From positions 1,612,001-1,676,000 of the forward strand of contig OX637802.1 in the NCBI GenBank assembly GCA_951802425.1: DNA of 64,000 nt, in the 5' to 3' direction. Within the stretch, counting starts at the first letter, position 1; every line of letters starts with the position of its first letter. Of this stretch, positions 42,791 to 58,900 are shown piece after piece. The stretch is from Clavaria fumosa (Eukaryota; Basidiomycota; Agaricomycetes; Agaricales; Clavariaceae). The translations under genes and the position numbers were made by a program. The notes below the pieces were generated by a model. That model did no database searches and was not told the origin of the DNA. It saw only the letters and a program-made list of their open reading frames with translations.

Positions 42791-45700
42791 ATGCATCTCT
42801 ACAACCTTACCTTACAGCCTCCGTCAGCTTCAACTCAGGCTATCGTTGGCAACTTTTCAGGCGCTCGTCAGCAAGAAATAATCCTGTCTCGTGGGACTCA
42901 ACTAGAATTACTACGGGTCGATACACAAACAGGTCAACTCTCTACAGTCGTCTCAACTGACGTCTTTGGCTCTATCCGTTCTCTTGCTGCTTTCAGATTA
43001 ACAGGAAATACAAAAGGTTTGTGCGCCACGCGCTTAGTACTCATTTCACTCACATAGTGCTCCCCAGACTATGCCATTGTCGGGTCAGACTCAGGTCGCA
43101 TCGTCATTCTCGACTATGATCCAAAAACCACTCGCTTCGTCAAGCTACACCAGGAAACTTTTGGCAAGTCTGGCGCGCGTCGTATAGTCCCAGGGCAATA
43201 CCTTGCTACAGACCCGAAAGGACGGAGCGTCATGATCGCAGCAATAGAGAAGGCCAAACTCGTTTACATCCTCAACCGTGACGCCGCTGCCAACCTTACA
43301 ATTTCCTCACCCCTTGAGGCTCACAAGAACGCTGCAATTGTGCACCACATCGTCGGCGTCGATGTAGGCTTTGAAAACCCTCTTTATGCCGCCCTCGAGG
43401 TCGATTATACCGAGAGCGACCAGGATCCATCCGGCGAAGCCTTCAAAAACACTAACAAAGCCAGTCCTCCACTGTCACTATTTGAGGACGATGCATATTG
43501 ACCTCCTCACAGATGCTCACATACTACGAGCTTGACTTGGGTCTCAACCACGTCGTCCGAAAATGGAGCGAGCCCACTGACCCACGCGCCAACCTCCTCG
43601 TACAGGTTCCCGGAGGCCAGCTCGCCTCCTCTGACGCCTTTGATGGTCCATCAGGCGTCCTTATTTGCTGCGAGAATCATATTATCTATCGTCATATGGA
43701 TTCCCCTCAGCATCGTGTCCCAATTCCACGCAGAAATCACCCCTTGGAAGATCCTGAGCGAGGTCTCATCATCGTCGCCGCCGTCATGCACAAAATGAAG
43801 GTGAAAATCTTCATTTACCACATTGACCGTTACTGATGTACACCCCAGCGTGCATTTTTCTTCCTACTTCAAAACGAGGATGGAGATCTTTACAAGGTCA
43901 CCATCGAACATGAGGACGAAGAGGTCAAGGCTCTAAAAATCAAGTATTTTGACACAGTACCTGTAGCTTCCAGCTTGTGCATCCTCAAGTCTGGATTCCT
44001 TTTTATCGCATCCGAGTCTGGAAATCAGTTTGTCTATTCGTAGCCCAACCTGTTCTCAAGCACTCACCCAAAGATACTTAGATACATGTACCTTTTTGAG
44101 AAACTCGGCGACGAAGACGACGAGATCGAGTTCAAGTCAACGGCCTATCCGTCGTTCGGCATGGCCAACCCATCCATGCCCTTGCCGCACGCGCACTTCC
44201 GGCCACGGGCACTCGTCAACTTGGCGCTCGTGAATGAGCTGCCGTCCTTGTGTCCCGTGACCGATGCGCGTGTGCTGAACCTGCTCCCCAACTCGGACAC
44301 CCCGCAGATATTTACCGCTTGTGGCCGTGGTGCACGCAGCACTCTCCGCACCCTCCGACATGGCTTAGAGGTGGAGGAGTTTAGGAGTGCGGACGTGCGA
44401 TACTACCCTAACGGCCTGTGGACCGCCAAGCGTGCTGAAGGAGGTGAGTCTGGGTACTAAGAGGGTGTGTTGGATCTGATGGATTTCTTCTCACCCAGAT
44501 CAGTTTGATGCATACATCATCCTCTCGTCCGTGAATGTGACGCGCATTCTGTCGATCGGAGAGGTGGTGGAAGAAGTGACAGACACGCCGTTCGTGACTG
44601 CGAAGCCGTCGCTTGCGATACAGCAGGTTGGCGTAGACTCGTTAATCCAGGTGCACCCGAATGGGTTACGCCATATTTTGGTGGATGGAACGTATTGGGA
44701 CTGGGCGACTCCTGATGCCCGCGCGATTGTGGTGGCGGCGACGAACCAGCGCCAGATTGTCGTGGCACTTGATTCCGGCGAGCTTGTGTATTTTGAGCTG
44801 GACCTTGAGGGCCAGCTGAATGAATACCAGGACAGGAAGGCGATGGGCAGCACTATCCTTGCGTTGAGCATTGGTGACGTTCCTGAAGGGAGGCAGAGGA
44901 CACCATACCTGGTACGACCTTTCTATTCTTTAGATGTTGGTTGATTTTCGCCCTCCATGACAGGCAGTGGGATGCGAAGATCAGACGGTCAGGATTATCT
45001 CGTTGGACCCAGAAAACACCCTGGAGACGATCAGTCTGCAAGCGCTAACCGCGCCGCCGTCAGCGATCTGCATTATCGAGATGCTAGATACGAGTATGAA
45101 CAAGTCGCAGCCGACTATGTTTGTTAACATTGGGTTGCAGAACGGTGTGCTCCTTCGCACTGTGCTGGACACTACGAATGGCCAACTCACCGATACTCGG
45201 ACACGGTGCGATGTGTAACTATCCCTACTTCACTTCTCTTGTTGACACGACTTCTTTGACTCCAGCTTCTTGGGGACGAGACCAGTGCGTCTCATACGTT
45301 TGCAAATACATCGCTCGCCGGCGATGCTCGCAATGTCGTCGCGTTCTTGGCTCAACTACACACACCAAAGCCATATGCACTTTACGCCCCTTATCTACGA
45401 TGCTCTCGACTACGCGTGGAGCTTTTCGAATACGATGTCGCCAGAAGGCCTGATTGCCATTACTGGGAGCATCCTCAAGTGAGTTGAACGTTTCTTTCTG
45501 TTACGCCAATTCGAGGTCTTAATGGACGTCGGCTTTGCATCACGTAGATTCTCCCGGTTCCCTAGACTGGGAAGGACGCTCCAGCAGGACGTCATTCCTC
45601 TTTCGTACACCCCTCGCCAACTAATCACTCATCCAACAAACTCATATTTCTACCTCGTCGAGAGCGATCACCGCGTGATGGACGACATGAAAATGCAGCA

Positions 45701-47121
45701 GAAACTGGAAGCGTTGGTCAGCCATTCTTTTCGCCACTCGTGGAATTGGATTCCTCCACTCCTGTCGTTCTGACTTTTTTATATAAACAGCGTCAGCAAG
45801 GGCAACGCGTGGACGACGAAGTCGTCAACCTTCCACCCGAAGTGTTTGGCCGACCTGTGGCACCGCCAGGCACATGGGCGTCCTGTATCCGCATCGTGGA
45901 TCCAGTGGAGGCACGTCGGGTCTCCTCATTCAGCGTTCTCCTTGCTTAGTATTTGTTTGCTTCCTAGTCTAAGACCGTATCCAAGATCCCTCTCGAGGAC
46001 AACGAGGCCGCGTTTTGTCTCGCGATCGTGCCGTTTTCCGCACGAGCCGGCGAGCTGCACCTGGTAGTCGGTACTGCTGCGAACACGATGTTTGCTCCCC
46101 GCTCGTGTAAAAGTGGGTTTTTGAGGACGTATAAATTCACTGAGGATGGAGGGTTGGAGTTCGAGCATAAGGTCTGTGTGACGTCATGCTCTTCCCGACC
46201 GCCGTGTTTTTGAATAGGAAATTTTTTATTAGACCGAAGTTGACGACATCCCGCTCGTGCTTATCGCTTTTCAGGGGAGGGTGGCTGTTGGGATTGGCAA
46301 GGCGTTGAAGATATTTGATATTGGTAAGAAGAAGCTGTTGAGAAAAGTGGAGAACAAGGTTTGTTCTTTGCCCTTTGTTAATTTCACCCTTCTCTGACGC
46401 ATTTACTTGGCCATAGTCCTTCGCTTCTGCTGTCGTGACTCTCAACACCCAAGGGACCCGCCTGATCGTCGGGGACATGCAAGAGTCCATCTCATTCGCC
46501 GTGTACAAGTCCCCCGAGAACCGACTGCTGGTCTTTGCGGACGACATGCAGCCGCGTTGGGTGACGTGCTCAACGATGGTGGACTACAACACCGTGGCGG
46601 CCGGGGACCGGTTCGGGAACATCTTTGTGAACCGGCTGGACCCCAAAGTGTCGGACCAAATCGACGAGGACCCCACAGGTGCTGGGATCCTCCACGAGAA
46701 GCCGATCCTGATGGGGGCGCCGCACAAGACGAAAATGCTAGCCCACTTCCATGTAGGTGACCTCCCGACGTCGATCCACAAGGTGTCGCTGGTAACTGGG
46801 GGGCGCGAGGTGCTGCTGTATACATGTCTGCACGGGACGATTGGGGTGCTCGTGCCGCTTGTGTCCAAGGAGGACGTCGATTTCATCTCGACGCTGGAGC
46901 AGCATATGCGCACCGAGCACGGGAGCTTGATCGGGCGGGACCATCTGAGTTGGCGGGGCTACTACACGCCTGTGAAGGCAGTCGTGGACGGCGACTTGTG
47001 CGAGACATACGCGCACTTGGCTGGGAGTCGCCAGAGCAGCATTGCGGGCGAGCTCGATAGGACAGTCGGGGAGATTCTGAAGAAGCTGGAGCAGCTTCGT
47101 GTCATGTCGAGTGGATTTTGA
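42791..47121 (+). CDS. RSE1: Splicing factor 3B subunit 3 (Rse1/SF3b130)
   Basis: Thirteen exons (42791-43016, 43068-43459, 43513-43800, 43849-44027, 44082-44443, 44499-44911, 44964-45205, 45266-45478, 45548-45716, 45791-45919, 45968-46171, 46233-46358, 46417-47121) give 1215 residues, against 1217 in human SF3B3. The protein is a triple beta-propeller scaffold of the U2 snRNP SF3b complex. It starts [13 protein letters not shown] and has [89 protein letters not shown], and [20 protein letters not shown] near the end. Intron 2 (43460-43512) has a GC donor; the acceptor of intron 10 could be six bases later. Confidence 0.95.
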
Positions 47122-47370
47122 ATTGGGGGCTGGGCTGGCCCGTTCATCTCTGCGTTTTCATCTTATTTTGATTCTCTTTTTCTGTACAGTGCAAATAACA
47201 AGAAAACACTTGTAGCAACGAGCGAGATATCATACATTAGAAACACTCTCGTTTCTGTGACCCTCAGGGTAAGTAAAGCGGTGCTCTAGAGTATGCAGGT
47301 CAAAAAAATCGTCCAGCAAAAAAAAAAAAAGACAAGCTCGAAAGACGGCGAATAGGATAGTCGTGTGATG
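47122..47370. other. Convergent 3' region of RSE1 and HOB3
   Basis: 249 bp between the two stops; a 12-base A run occurs at about 47319. No gene seen. Confidence 0.5.
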
Positions 47371-48748
47371 CTAGGAAGCGCCGCAGATAGATAATTCTTT
47401 CATTTCCTGAAGCACACCTTCAACCTTGGAGGACAGGTACAAGGAATTTAGTCAGTCGAGATTGCAAACAGGACTGAGGTTGCCATACCTGAGCATCCAG
47501 CTGTCCTGCGGCGTAGTCGTCCCGAACCTGTTCCGGGAAATATCTGCACAGAACAAAAAATTATGAGGGGATGGTCGTTTTGGCTCAAAAAAAGGGCGGG
47601 GAAACCCAGAGACGTACCTTTGTATCCCCGTCAACTTTTGGTACCCTTCCTCTGCATATTTACTCTGCATACGTATCATCGCTTCAAAGCTGGGGTCGAA
47701 GAAAGGGACACGTAGATCGAGTAGCTGGGGGAGGTCGGAAATAAGTTGGTTATTGAGAAGGTCGAAGGCCTCTTTGCAATCGTCGTGTTCCTGTTGAGCC
47801 TGCAGGTCAAAGAAAGAAAAAGAAAAAAAGAAAAAAAAAAGTTTATAAGGTGAGTTACACTTGAAGCGAGTCACGGGACTGACTCACTTTGGGCAGGCGC
47901 GAAGGATCGTCACTGGGCTTGTCTATGAGCTTGCGCACTTTGCTCCGGGCGGCGTCGTAGTCGAGCAGCCGCTTGTTTCGCTTGATGATGTGCTCGTTAA
48001 TGATGGGGAAGTACGAATTCATTTTGCCTAGTGGCTCCAGGACGGTGGTGCGAAACGGCGCCTCCTGAAGAAAGGGGGGGAAAGGGGGAAAGGGGGAAAG
48101 GCGGGGGGGGGGGCGTGTCAGAAGCAAACGCACCAGCAGCGGGCAGCGGAGGGACTCACCATTTCCCTCTGCGTGCTGCCGTCCAGGTCATCAGCTGCGC
48201 GTTTGTATGCGTGGCCCGCCATCGCCCCCTCGTTCCCTTGATCCGCAGAGCCATAAAAGGCCTCCAAGGTGTCAGCTAGTCGGGCTTGGGCGGCCGTCAT
48301 CGCTGGCAGCATTTAAAACAAGGGTTAAACAAAATTAGCGCGTTACCCAGGTCGGACGAAAAAGAAGACCGCTTGCCTCGCATGGCATCCATGTAAGACC
48401 TGCTTTCCTTCTGTAACACGCCGCATTCTTTCTCGAAGCTGTCGGTTGTGAAAGAGGGGAGCGAAGTCAGGGGCTAAGGCGGAGAGGTGTGTGAGCAAAG
48501 AGAGGGTGCGTACAGCCTGTACTTGGCCTCTTCATCGGCGAACTCCCGATCGACTGTCCGCTCTAAATGCCCGGTCTTTTGTAGAAGCTGCGTGGATGGA
48601 TAGCCTCAGTAAAGCGGCCAGACGTGGATTAAAGCACTTCGAAAGTTACAGTCGTGCCCGCCCTGTTCACTGATTTCTTGAAACTGCCCAAAGTTCAGTT
48701 ACTAGAAACAAAAACAAAAAAAGATGTAGCGTACCCTGCCCAGCTCAT
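47371..48748 (-). CDS. HOB3: BAR-domain protein Hob3/Rvs161
   Basis: Nine exons (48748-48735, 48683-48650, 48587-48514, 48438-48377, 48302-48160, 48064-47888, 47799-47618, 47543-47489, 47424-47371) give 264 residues, equal to S. pombe Hob3. These N-BAR proteins bend membranes in endocytosis and act in actin and Cdc42 control. It reads MSWAGFKKSVNRAGTTLLQK, TVDREFADEEAKYRLFEKEC, GVLQKESRSYMDAMRAMTAA, then ARSKVRKLIDKPSDDPSRLP and DPSFEAMIRMQSKYAEEGY, ending QEMKELSICGAS. The first exon is 14 nt. The intron at 48376-48303 has a GC donor (GCAAGC). Confidence 0.95.
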
Positions 48749-49012
48749 GGTGGATGCGAATTGGGAATAGATGGCCCAGGAGGCAAGGCAGAGCGGTGAG
48801 ACGCCACAGCTACGCAGCGGTTAAGCAGTGATGGCTGTATCGAAGGGGAGAGCAACACATTGAAACTCAGCTTGGCTGACATCACGTGAACAGCATACGA
48901 TATTAGCGTTAGCGCGAATGAATGAACTATGTATATAAGACAATACATAAAGGAAAAAAATTAGTGGTATGCCTCCGCCTTAAAAGAAACGTGGTAGTGA
49001 GATGTGAGATGG

Positions 49013-52000
49013 TTAGTCTGGATTGAAGCTCATCAGGGCAATACCGCCGAGCCACATCAGCTCCGCAGCAGCCTTCCCAACAGGTGTTAAAAGGAAATAA
49101 TCCGTATAGTCCTCCGGATCAACGAGGGGTAAAGGCATGCACAGTCCCAGCTTCGCAAAGCCCTCCGGGATGACCTCGATGCCCTTCTCCTTCCCGGAGC
49201 AGATGCCGATGATGATCTCGTCGTGCTGCTGTGTATGGATGTCCTGCGACGGCAGATGCGCCATGGCGTCCTTCATGGGTCCCGTGACCGCCAGGCCCTC
49301 GCTCGGCAGCCGAACTCCGGCCCCCCGCATCTCGTCGTGGCTAACCAGCCGGGCGCAGCAACGGAACGAAGTCAGGTATCCGGGCTGGTCCACGCTCCGT
49401 CTTCTCTCCGCGGAGGACGCAGGCGCTGCACCTTTCTTGCCGCCCTGCTTGCCGTCCGATTTCAGCTTTTCGAGCGAGATGTAGTAAACGAGGAGGTATT
49501 TGCGGTCTTCCAGAGAGAGTCGGTACTCCGCCTTCTCGGCGGAGGCCGCAGCTGGATCTGTCTCGCCCGGCCACAGCGGGAGCAACATGTAGAGCGAGTC
49601 GTCTGGCACCTTCGAGAACACGGGAGACCGACGTTGGGATCTGTTGCCGTCATGCTTGCCTCCCGAAGACTTACGCATGGGCAGGAGGCCAACGTCGATG
49701 AAGGACTCGCTCAGATTATGAAGGGCGAGCTCCTTCTGCTCCACCTTGTTTCGCGGGGTCAGAACTACCCAGATCGGATTATAAGCCGCTTGCAAGGAGG
49801 CTGCATTGACACCTGGCGGTAGGGAAGGAGGCACCCGGGAACTCGATGGACCCAGACGCTTGAAGAATCTGGACAGTTTCGAGGAGCTGGATTGCGAATG
49901 GAGGTAGCGATGCTCCGATCGGCTTCGTGCTAACTGGACGAGTGCGGGGTCGAGTGAATGGAACGCTTCCGAGTGGGGCGTGCGCGCGGGTTGTGGCAGT
50001 TCATCAGATTCGTCGTCAGAGGCGGGCGGCGATGCAGGCCCCACCACTGTCGTCATTTCCCCAAATAGGGCCGTAGATGAATCAGACAAATTCGAAGGCC
50101 CGATCGAAGGGACTCTCGTCACACTTTTCTCAGGAGTCCCGAAGTCGAGCGTCCGCGTTGATGAGGAGCTCGAAGGGTCGGTCGTGAAATATGTGTCCTG
50201 TGGAGCGTTTTCGCCACTTGATATAGATTCCGCATTGGTATCCGCTGCAGGGGTCATGGCATGTGTTACAGCCGAAGGGTCACTCCTCTCATCAACGCCA
50301 AGATAGCTCGTCGCGTGTCGAGAGCCGCTGCTCCCCGCCTCGTCAAACACCCCCTCCGACTCCAGACGCGGCATCCGCTCGCCCCTCTCCGGCTCCTTCA
50401 TCTTCGCCTGCCTCCTGTCCCCCTCGCGAGGCGCCGTCCGCGCCCCAGGCACCGAGCTCGACCGCGCCGAAGCACGCGCGTCGCCATGCGCCCGCCGCGC
50501 CCCCGCACTGCCCGCGGCGTCCGCAAGGAACCCATAGTCCTTGAGCTTGTTCGTCGTGCGCGTGCTCGTGTACTCCTCCTGCACGCGCTTCGTCGCGAGG
50601 AGGATGCTCGTCGCCGGCTTCCGCCCGGGCGCGGCGAGCTTGCCCCGCGCGCTGCCCGCGGACGACGAGGTCTCGCTCGACCGCGAGGCGCCCATGTGCC
50701 GCGGCGGGCTGATGTGGATGTTGTACGCGCGGTACAGCGAGTACGCCACCGCGCGCGAATGCTTGTGGATGAGCTGCGGCGGGCCGCCACGCACGTTGCC
50801 TCTGCTGTAAGGGTCAATGATGTGGCGGACGTTGATACGTTGCTGTGGTGGTTTGCGGGAATCGGGATCTGTATAGTGCAAACGAACAAAAAAGAAGGCG
50901 TCAGGAACCACGCCGTGGAGAGAGAAAAATAGGCACATACGACGGACTTCCTGCATGTCCACCTTTAGTCGCCCCACATGCATGCACCTCCATATTTCCT
51001 GCGAACCAGGAAGCAAATACTTAGGACCCAATGGCTTCTGTTTACTCTTCTCAGGAACGCCTGCAGAGCCAGGCACACTCAGAAACGTCGGATCCTTCCC
51101 AGAATGCGGCACCTGCAGCGTCCCAGCGATGTCCGCCATCTCCCGCTTGAAGCTCCACACCGTCTTCGTCTCCACGAAGCCGCTGTCCAGTTTCCGCAGC
51201 TGCCGCTCGAACGCGTCCTCGCTGCTCCACGTCGTGCTGATCGTCGCCGTGCTCTGCCGCCGCGCCCACAGCCCGAGCGCCCCGCGCGACGGCCGCGAGG
51301 TGCGCCGCACGTACGAGATGGCGTCCGACGGCCGCCGCGACCCCGTATCAAGTGGGAACAGCTCTGCGGCCCCGCTCTGCGCGGCGTGCACCACCCCGAG
51401 GGCCGGGGGCAAGTTGAAGATGTACTTGAGGTCGAAATCGAGCGGATCCGACCCCCCAGCTGGCTGCTGTTGCTGCTCCTGTAGTTCCTGCTGCTCGTCC
51501 TGGATGTGCACCTCAAGCGCATGGAGGTCTGTCCTGCTCGATGGGTCGCTCTTCGTGTCCATCCCAGGAGACGCAGACGCCCCGACACCAAACGCCGCCG
51601 CACCCTGCGAGAGCAAGTCATCGTCCATGCTCCGACTCTGGCGACGCAGCGTCAGGAAGCTGGCTTCGCGATCGCGCTTGTCGCTGGGCGCCAGCATGGA
51701 GGCCGGGTTACCCGCCAAGGAGCCGCCGGGGACGGCGGTCGGCAAGCTGCGCGGCGCCTCGGGCGCGCCGGTACGCGTATAGTCATTTTCCCCATCGTCC
51801 TCGCCACTGCGCACAACGACGACAGGGCCGACGTCCTCCTCGCAGAAGCTCTCGCCGTCGCTGCTGAACATGGGATCGCCGGATGCGCTGCTCCGGTAGT
51901 CCAGCCGCGACGAGGAGCGCGACGAGGGGTCGGACGTCGCCGAGGATACGGCGCCGCCCCCGTGCCCGAAGGTGTGCAGCGATGCGTTGTCGGACATGGG

Positions 52001-52850
52001 GTCTTGGTCGTCGGGCCGCCGGCGGTACATGATGGTAATGGGCCCCTCGTTGTTGGGAGTGATGGGACTAGACAGGGGATAGCCCGTAGGTGCTTGGGCG
52101 CGTCGAGAAGACGACGCTTGCTGAGAGGGATGACGGTCGTCGGAGTGCTCTCGCACACGTCGTGACCTGTGGGAGCCAAAAGTGTGCATTTCGCCACCGC
52201 GAGCATAGGAGGGCGCTGGCGTATCACCGTGAGTCCGAGAAGGTGGGCCGAATTCGCTCAAGGTCGGTGTGGCGGATGAGTAAGAGCGGTTGGATGACTG
52301 TGAAATACTGCTGATGATGGAGGGTCTTGGGGTTCGATCATCGTTGACAGGGGTAAGCGGCGATATGAATTCTGATTCGCCGAAAAGTGCAAGGTCATCA
52401 TGGCTGGGTGTAGATGACATAGTGGACGCGGCACCAAAGCTATAGGAGGCTAGATTTCTGTACAAATCGCCGATGGGTGGGGATCGAACTGGAACAGAGT
52501 TGTAGTGAGGTTGGGACGAAGATGGTGCTGCGGACGGAGCAGAGATGTCTTCAGAATTCGAGGTGAGGGGTGGTGATGAAAGCGGGGATGTGGACGAGCT
52601 TCCCGCAGGAGTTCGCCTGGTGGAGGAGCGGCCTTTTGAGATTATGTCAACCCCATTTCTATGAGAGCAGAAATAGTGAGCATGGGCGTATAGATACATT
52701 GTGGCAGCTCTCTGCTACGCACGTGTCTGAATTAGTCGTAGTTCCTCTCACTTGCAACGACTGCGGAGCATCAGGCTTGCGTGCCGAATCCTCGTTGTTG
52801 AAGAAGTCACGGCTCACGATGGGCCTGCCAATCAAATGTCGAGTGGCCAT
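49013..52850 (-). CDS. Large low-complexity protein, unknown function
   Basis: Three exons (52850-52723, 52658-50941, 50868-49013) give 1233 residues. The first 380 residues and several later stretches are S/P/R/D-rich and probably disordered; a short Q run lies near residue 405. Better ordered, conserved-looking parts are KYLLPGSQEIWRCMHVGRLK with INVRHIIDPYSRGNVRGGPP in the middle, and LYMLLPLWPGETD, RKYLLVYYISLEKLK and DYTDYFLLTPVGKAAAELMW near the C terminus. The last reads like a folded domain. The second intron (72 nt) keeps the frame open if retained. I recognise no family. It could be a fungal scaffold or regulator; that is a guess. Confidence 0.7.
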
Positions 52851-53972
52851 GCGATAGCCACGCCAATACCCAGAGAAATTAAAAGAAATAAGATGTAATT
52901 AATACACCTGAGAACCAGAGGCAGCCGATGAGCGGAGCGCGGGAGAAGTGCTGCAGAGAGAATACAGCTTTTGATGGATGTAGAGAAGGTGGCGTGACAA
53001 GGTACAAGAAACCAAGAGGAGGAGTAGATATATGACTGGCCCAGTTGTATGGTAGATGGTATAAGCCGGTATTGTGGGCAATAGCGCGAGGAGGGTACTG
53101 TAAGGTGTTCTAACCTTCGCGAGAGAGAGAGAGAGTGGCGTTGATTGAGTAAGGGGAAATGTGTGCGACCAAGAAAGATGGCGGGTGACAAGAGAAGTCA
53201 GTCACCCCTTGGCATGACCTCGTTCACGTGGCTATCTCCTTATACTTTGCCTTACAGGTACTCGGTCGCGTGGAATTTGGTAGGGTGGAGTGGAGGGGTG
53301 GAGTGGGTGAGACGGATGTATTATAAAAAGGTACCTTTTGTGTAGATCCCAACCAACGAAGGGTGGTATAAGTGTGTGCATAATTCATTGTATTAGGCGG
53401 GGAAAAATAACCATTGTCACAGCGACTAAGATTGGCGGTGTGCCGTACTACATTTTCTGTCAACGCTGCCCTGCAAATAACTCTCCGAATCTGGCACTCG
53501 AGGGGGGATATTGCGGGTAGCATTGCACGATAGAGCGCTTATTGGGCGCGCAAGTGATTTGTCAGTTGGTGATTTGTACAGCGTTTAGGAATGATGCGAG
53601 CAACGGGTCTTTTTGGATGCTGAATGCCAAATGCTCCAAGTCGGAAAAATGTGCCATGATTTCAGCCGTACCAAAATTCTTGGGATGATGATGGTGACAA
53701 TCACTACTACCATCTGGCCCTTGCAAGATGTGTGGGAGTTTCTCTGTAAGCTTAGTCGGTCGTCAGTGTTCCGAACAAGCATCTTTTGGTACGGTTTCAC
53801 ATTCACTCTCGTTGATAACGACGCGTGTTTTCGCGCTTCTACACAAATTCGACATGCTTTGCTCTCATTGATATGTCTGTCTCTCACATAGCTACTACAT
53901 CCACTGCAGACGAGATGGTTCCAGAAACGTATTGTACAGCCGAGAAGGGACTACCACATAGCAGGACGACAT
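52851..53972. other. 1.1-kb intergenic region
   Basis: It holds the promoter side of the 1233-residue gene and the 3' side of polyubiquitin. A (GA)n run lies at about 53120-53135. No gene was recognised. Confidence 0.45.
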
Positions 53973-55936
<1,964 letters not shown>

Positions 55937-58900
55937 ATGGCTCCACCCTCAGTCAACGACCTCCAATTCCGAGTCATCGGCCAGCCTCCAGAGTTGCTCA
56001 AACGCATCCAGCTCATGGCCACGGATGCGCAAGAACATATGCATATTGACACCGACCATTCTGGGAGACCTAACGGTACCGGAAATGACACCACTAACAC
56101 GTATGAAAGGAGCAGTGCAGCCGAAGTCCCGTCCCTGAGCTCCAAAGGTTTCCAATCGTCTATGCAGGACGGCAGTGCCCTCCCCAGTTCGAGCAACGGG
56201 CAACAAATTCATCAGAACGCACAGCCCGCTACAGCCCTAAACCCTGCTGACCAAATTACCCGCTCTATCCGAGTGCCGACTCTTTTGCCGAATACTGACA
56301 CCTTGCGTACGGGACCAACCACGAACATTCCGGAACCTCATGGAGCCTATCCTGTGACGTCGGCGTGCGCTTACGTGGAGGCAGCCCGACAAGCGCTCGA
56401 AGACATCCACGTGACTTACAAGAGTGCAGAGAGGGCCGTCGCGTCCTGCAACCCCGCGCTTGAGTCGTATAAAAAAGCAGAATTAGCTATGGCTCGCGCA
56501 AGGATCGCTTTTGACGTGGCACAAGAAGAATTTATCAGAACACAAGCAGCATTTGGCACAGCGCAAGCGAAATTTACCGCGGCGCAAGCCGAACTTGCCC
56601 GATCACAGGAGGCTTGGAATGCCGTAGAGAGCGCGATTTCCGCAAGCCGAGCGCAGCATCCAGCTGTTCTTTTGGAATTCGAGAGGGCGACGCAGGCCCT
56701 AGAGCGCCTGGGCCACGCAAAAGTAGAGCTCGAGATGCTCGAGGCGTCGCGAATCGCCGCAGAAAAACAACGCCAGGCGAAGAAAGAAGCCGATATTAAA
56801 CGACTCGAGGAAGAGTTGAAAATGGATCGCCTCCGCCTTCATGCCGGACAGGAACAGCACGTCCTATCGAGCGAGTCAGAACTGCGACGAGCCGCAGCGG
56901 TCGCGGAACAACAACGTGCTATTGCACCCGATCCACAGAGGGTTTCCAACCCAGCCCAAACGCCATGGCAAACGAATACTCTTCCTGCACAAGAGGAGCG
57001 TCCGCGCTCTACGGTCGGGCACGAGCAACAACATCAGAAGAACCATGTAGAGATTCAGCAGAATACGCAATCGGGCGTGAACGCCGATGCGAATATAGGG
57101 GCTTCGAGGCAAGATGGCACCAGACCCTCGGGCAGTCCTCCGCTGCGCACTCTGATCGACAGGGCCGCGTCGTTGACCAGAAATCAGGGATCTCCCATCT
57201 TTGCGACCTTACAGCTTTCGAGTCAGCTGCCTCAGTCTTCCAGTGCGCAAATTGGGTCGGACGCCATAAAGCTTCCTGACGCGTGGACTGGATTAAACGG
57301 CGCTGCTCGGCCAGAAATACGAGCGACCAATCAGCTTCCCGCTCGCCCCGTGACCAATCAACCGGCATTCGTTCCCGCAGGAACTCAAGAAGACAGTCCG
57401 ATGTCTACCGAGAATCCACCGCACACAGCCGAGAATGCCCAGCCATTGTTCCGCCCAAAGACACCAGTACACGCGCATACCAACGCGCCCGAGGGCTCTT
57501 CGACTACGAAATCTCCCTCCGTTCGTCCTATTGAGTTGATGAAAACGGGTTTCCCTGGGTCACCTTCGTCGTCTGCGAGATTGGCCATGCATTCCCAGTC
57601 ACAGCAACCGGATCCCTCTCAGGCAGACCTTTCATTCGCTGCCATGATTACGCCTGCCCAAATGCTTCACAATTTGCGCCATATCATCAAAGGGGATCTC
57701 GCATCAACAGCCGAGGCTGCACGTGCGCTGGCAGGCACACAATCTCCCGAGAAAGGCCGCGACACCGTTGTCGTTAAAAAGGAAAGTCCCGTCGAGCAGG
57801 AATTGAATGTCACATTGTCATCTGTTCCGTCACGAAATGAACATCAGAATGGGAACACCGATACGAAGCCAGCCGAATATGATCCCACTCCATCTCCCAC
57901 AGCACCACATCCGAGGGAAGCACTTCCAGCCATTCCTAGCACAGCACGTCCACAAGACCGGACTTTCCACCCCACCCACTCCAGCGACCCCGCGAATGCT
58001 ATGGCTATCGATGACGTAGTTCCTTCCGATCGCGCCGAGCGTGCCGAGGTGCGAAACGAGGGAAATCGCGGACCGGTGACACCCCCGATGGGCGACGACC
58101 CCGGTTGGGTGGGACCCGGCGGCGCTCCTTTGGACCCCATTGCGCCCGACCTCGCGCAAACCCCCTCGAGAGTGCGGCGTATGTATGACCATTGGGCTCC
58201 GCGCGCCGTCCCTATGACGCGCCACAGGGGTAATTCGCCGCCACCTCTTGATCGAGCTTACAGGCGCCAAATCGACACTCAAACATACGGCGATTCATAT
58301 CGTCCTGCGCCGGCGCAGTCTACTTGGACCAATCCAAGGAAACGCACTTGGGACGACGAACTCGATCCAGCGACCCCAATTCGGCGCCCATGGCGTGAAG
58401 ATGACCGTCGACCGCGGGGTTATTCCGGAGCCACCATGATTGTTACGCGATCGCCGCGCAGGCAAAGCCCCGAGACATCGCCGCACCCGGATGATCGAGC
58501 CTGGTCCCCGCCTTTCTCACGTGATCTTCCGCCGCGTTCCCGGGATGACTATGAAGTGCGACAGCCTTACCGTTACCGTGAACCAGGCCCCACGCGTGAT
58601 ATGAACCCCAGCGACTGGACTCGAACGAATCGGCCGAACGATACTGTCCCCGCAGACGATTACGACTTCTCGCGACGCCCAAGGACGCCCCCTCCCGACC
58701 CTGTTGTTGATCGCGCTTTTAACCCGCCTCAACCAGTGCGAAATGCTCATGTCAAGAAAACGAATGATCCACGCCTGTCGCGTCCTGTGCAGCACTCTCC
58801 GGTTCTTCGCGCTCGATCGCCTCCTCTTCAAGTCCCCCGGAGGCCCGAGAATACCGACGCGGTGCCTTCCACAGTAATAACACTGCCCATTATTTTGCCG

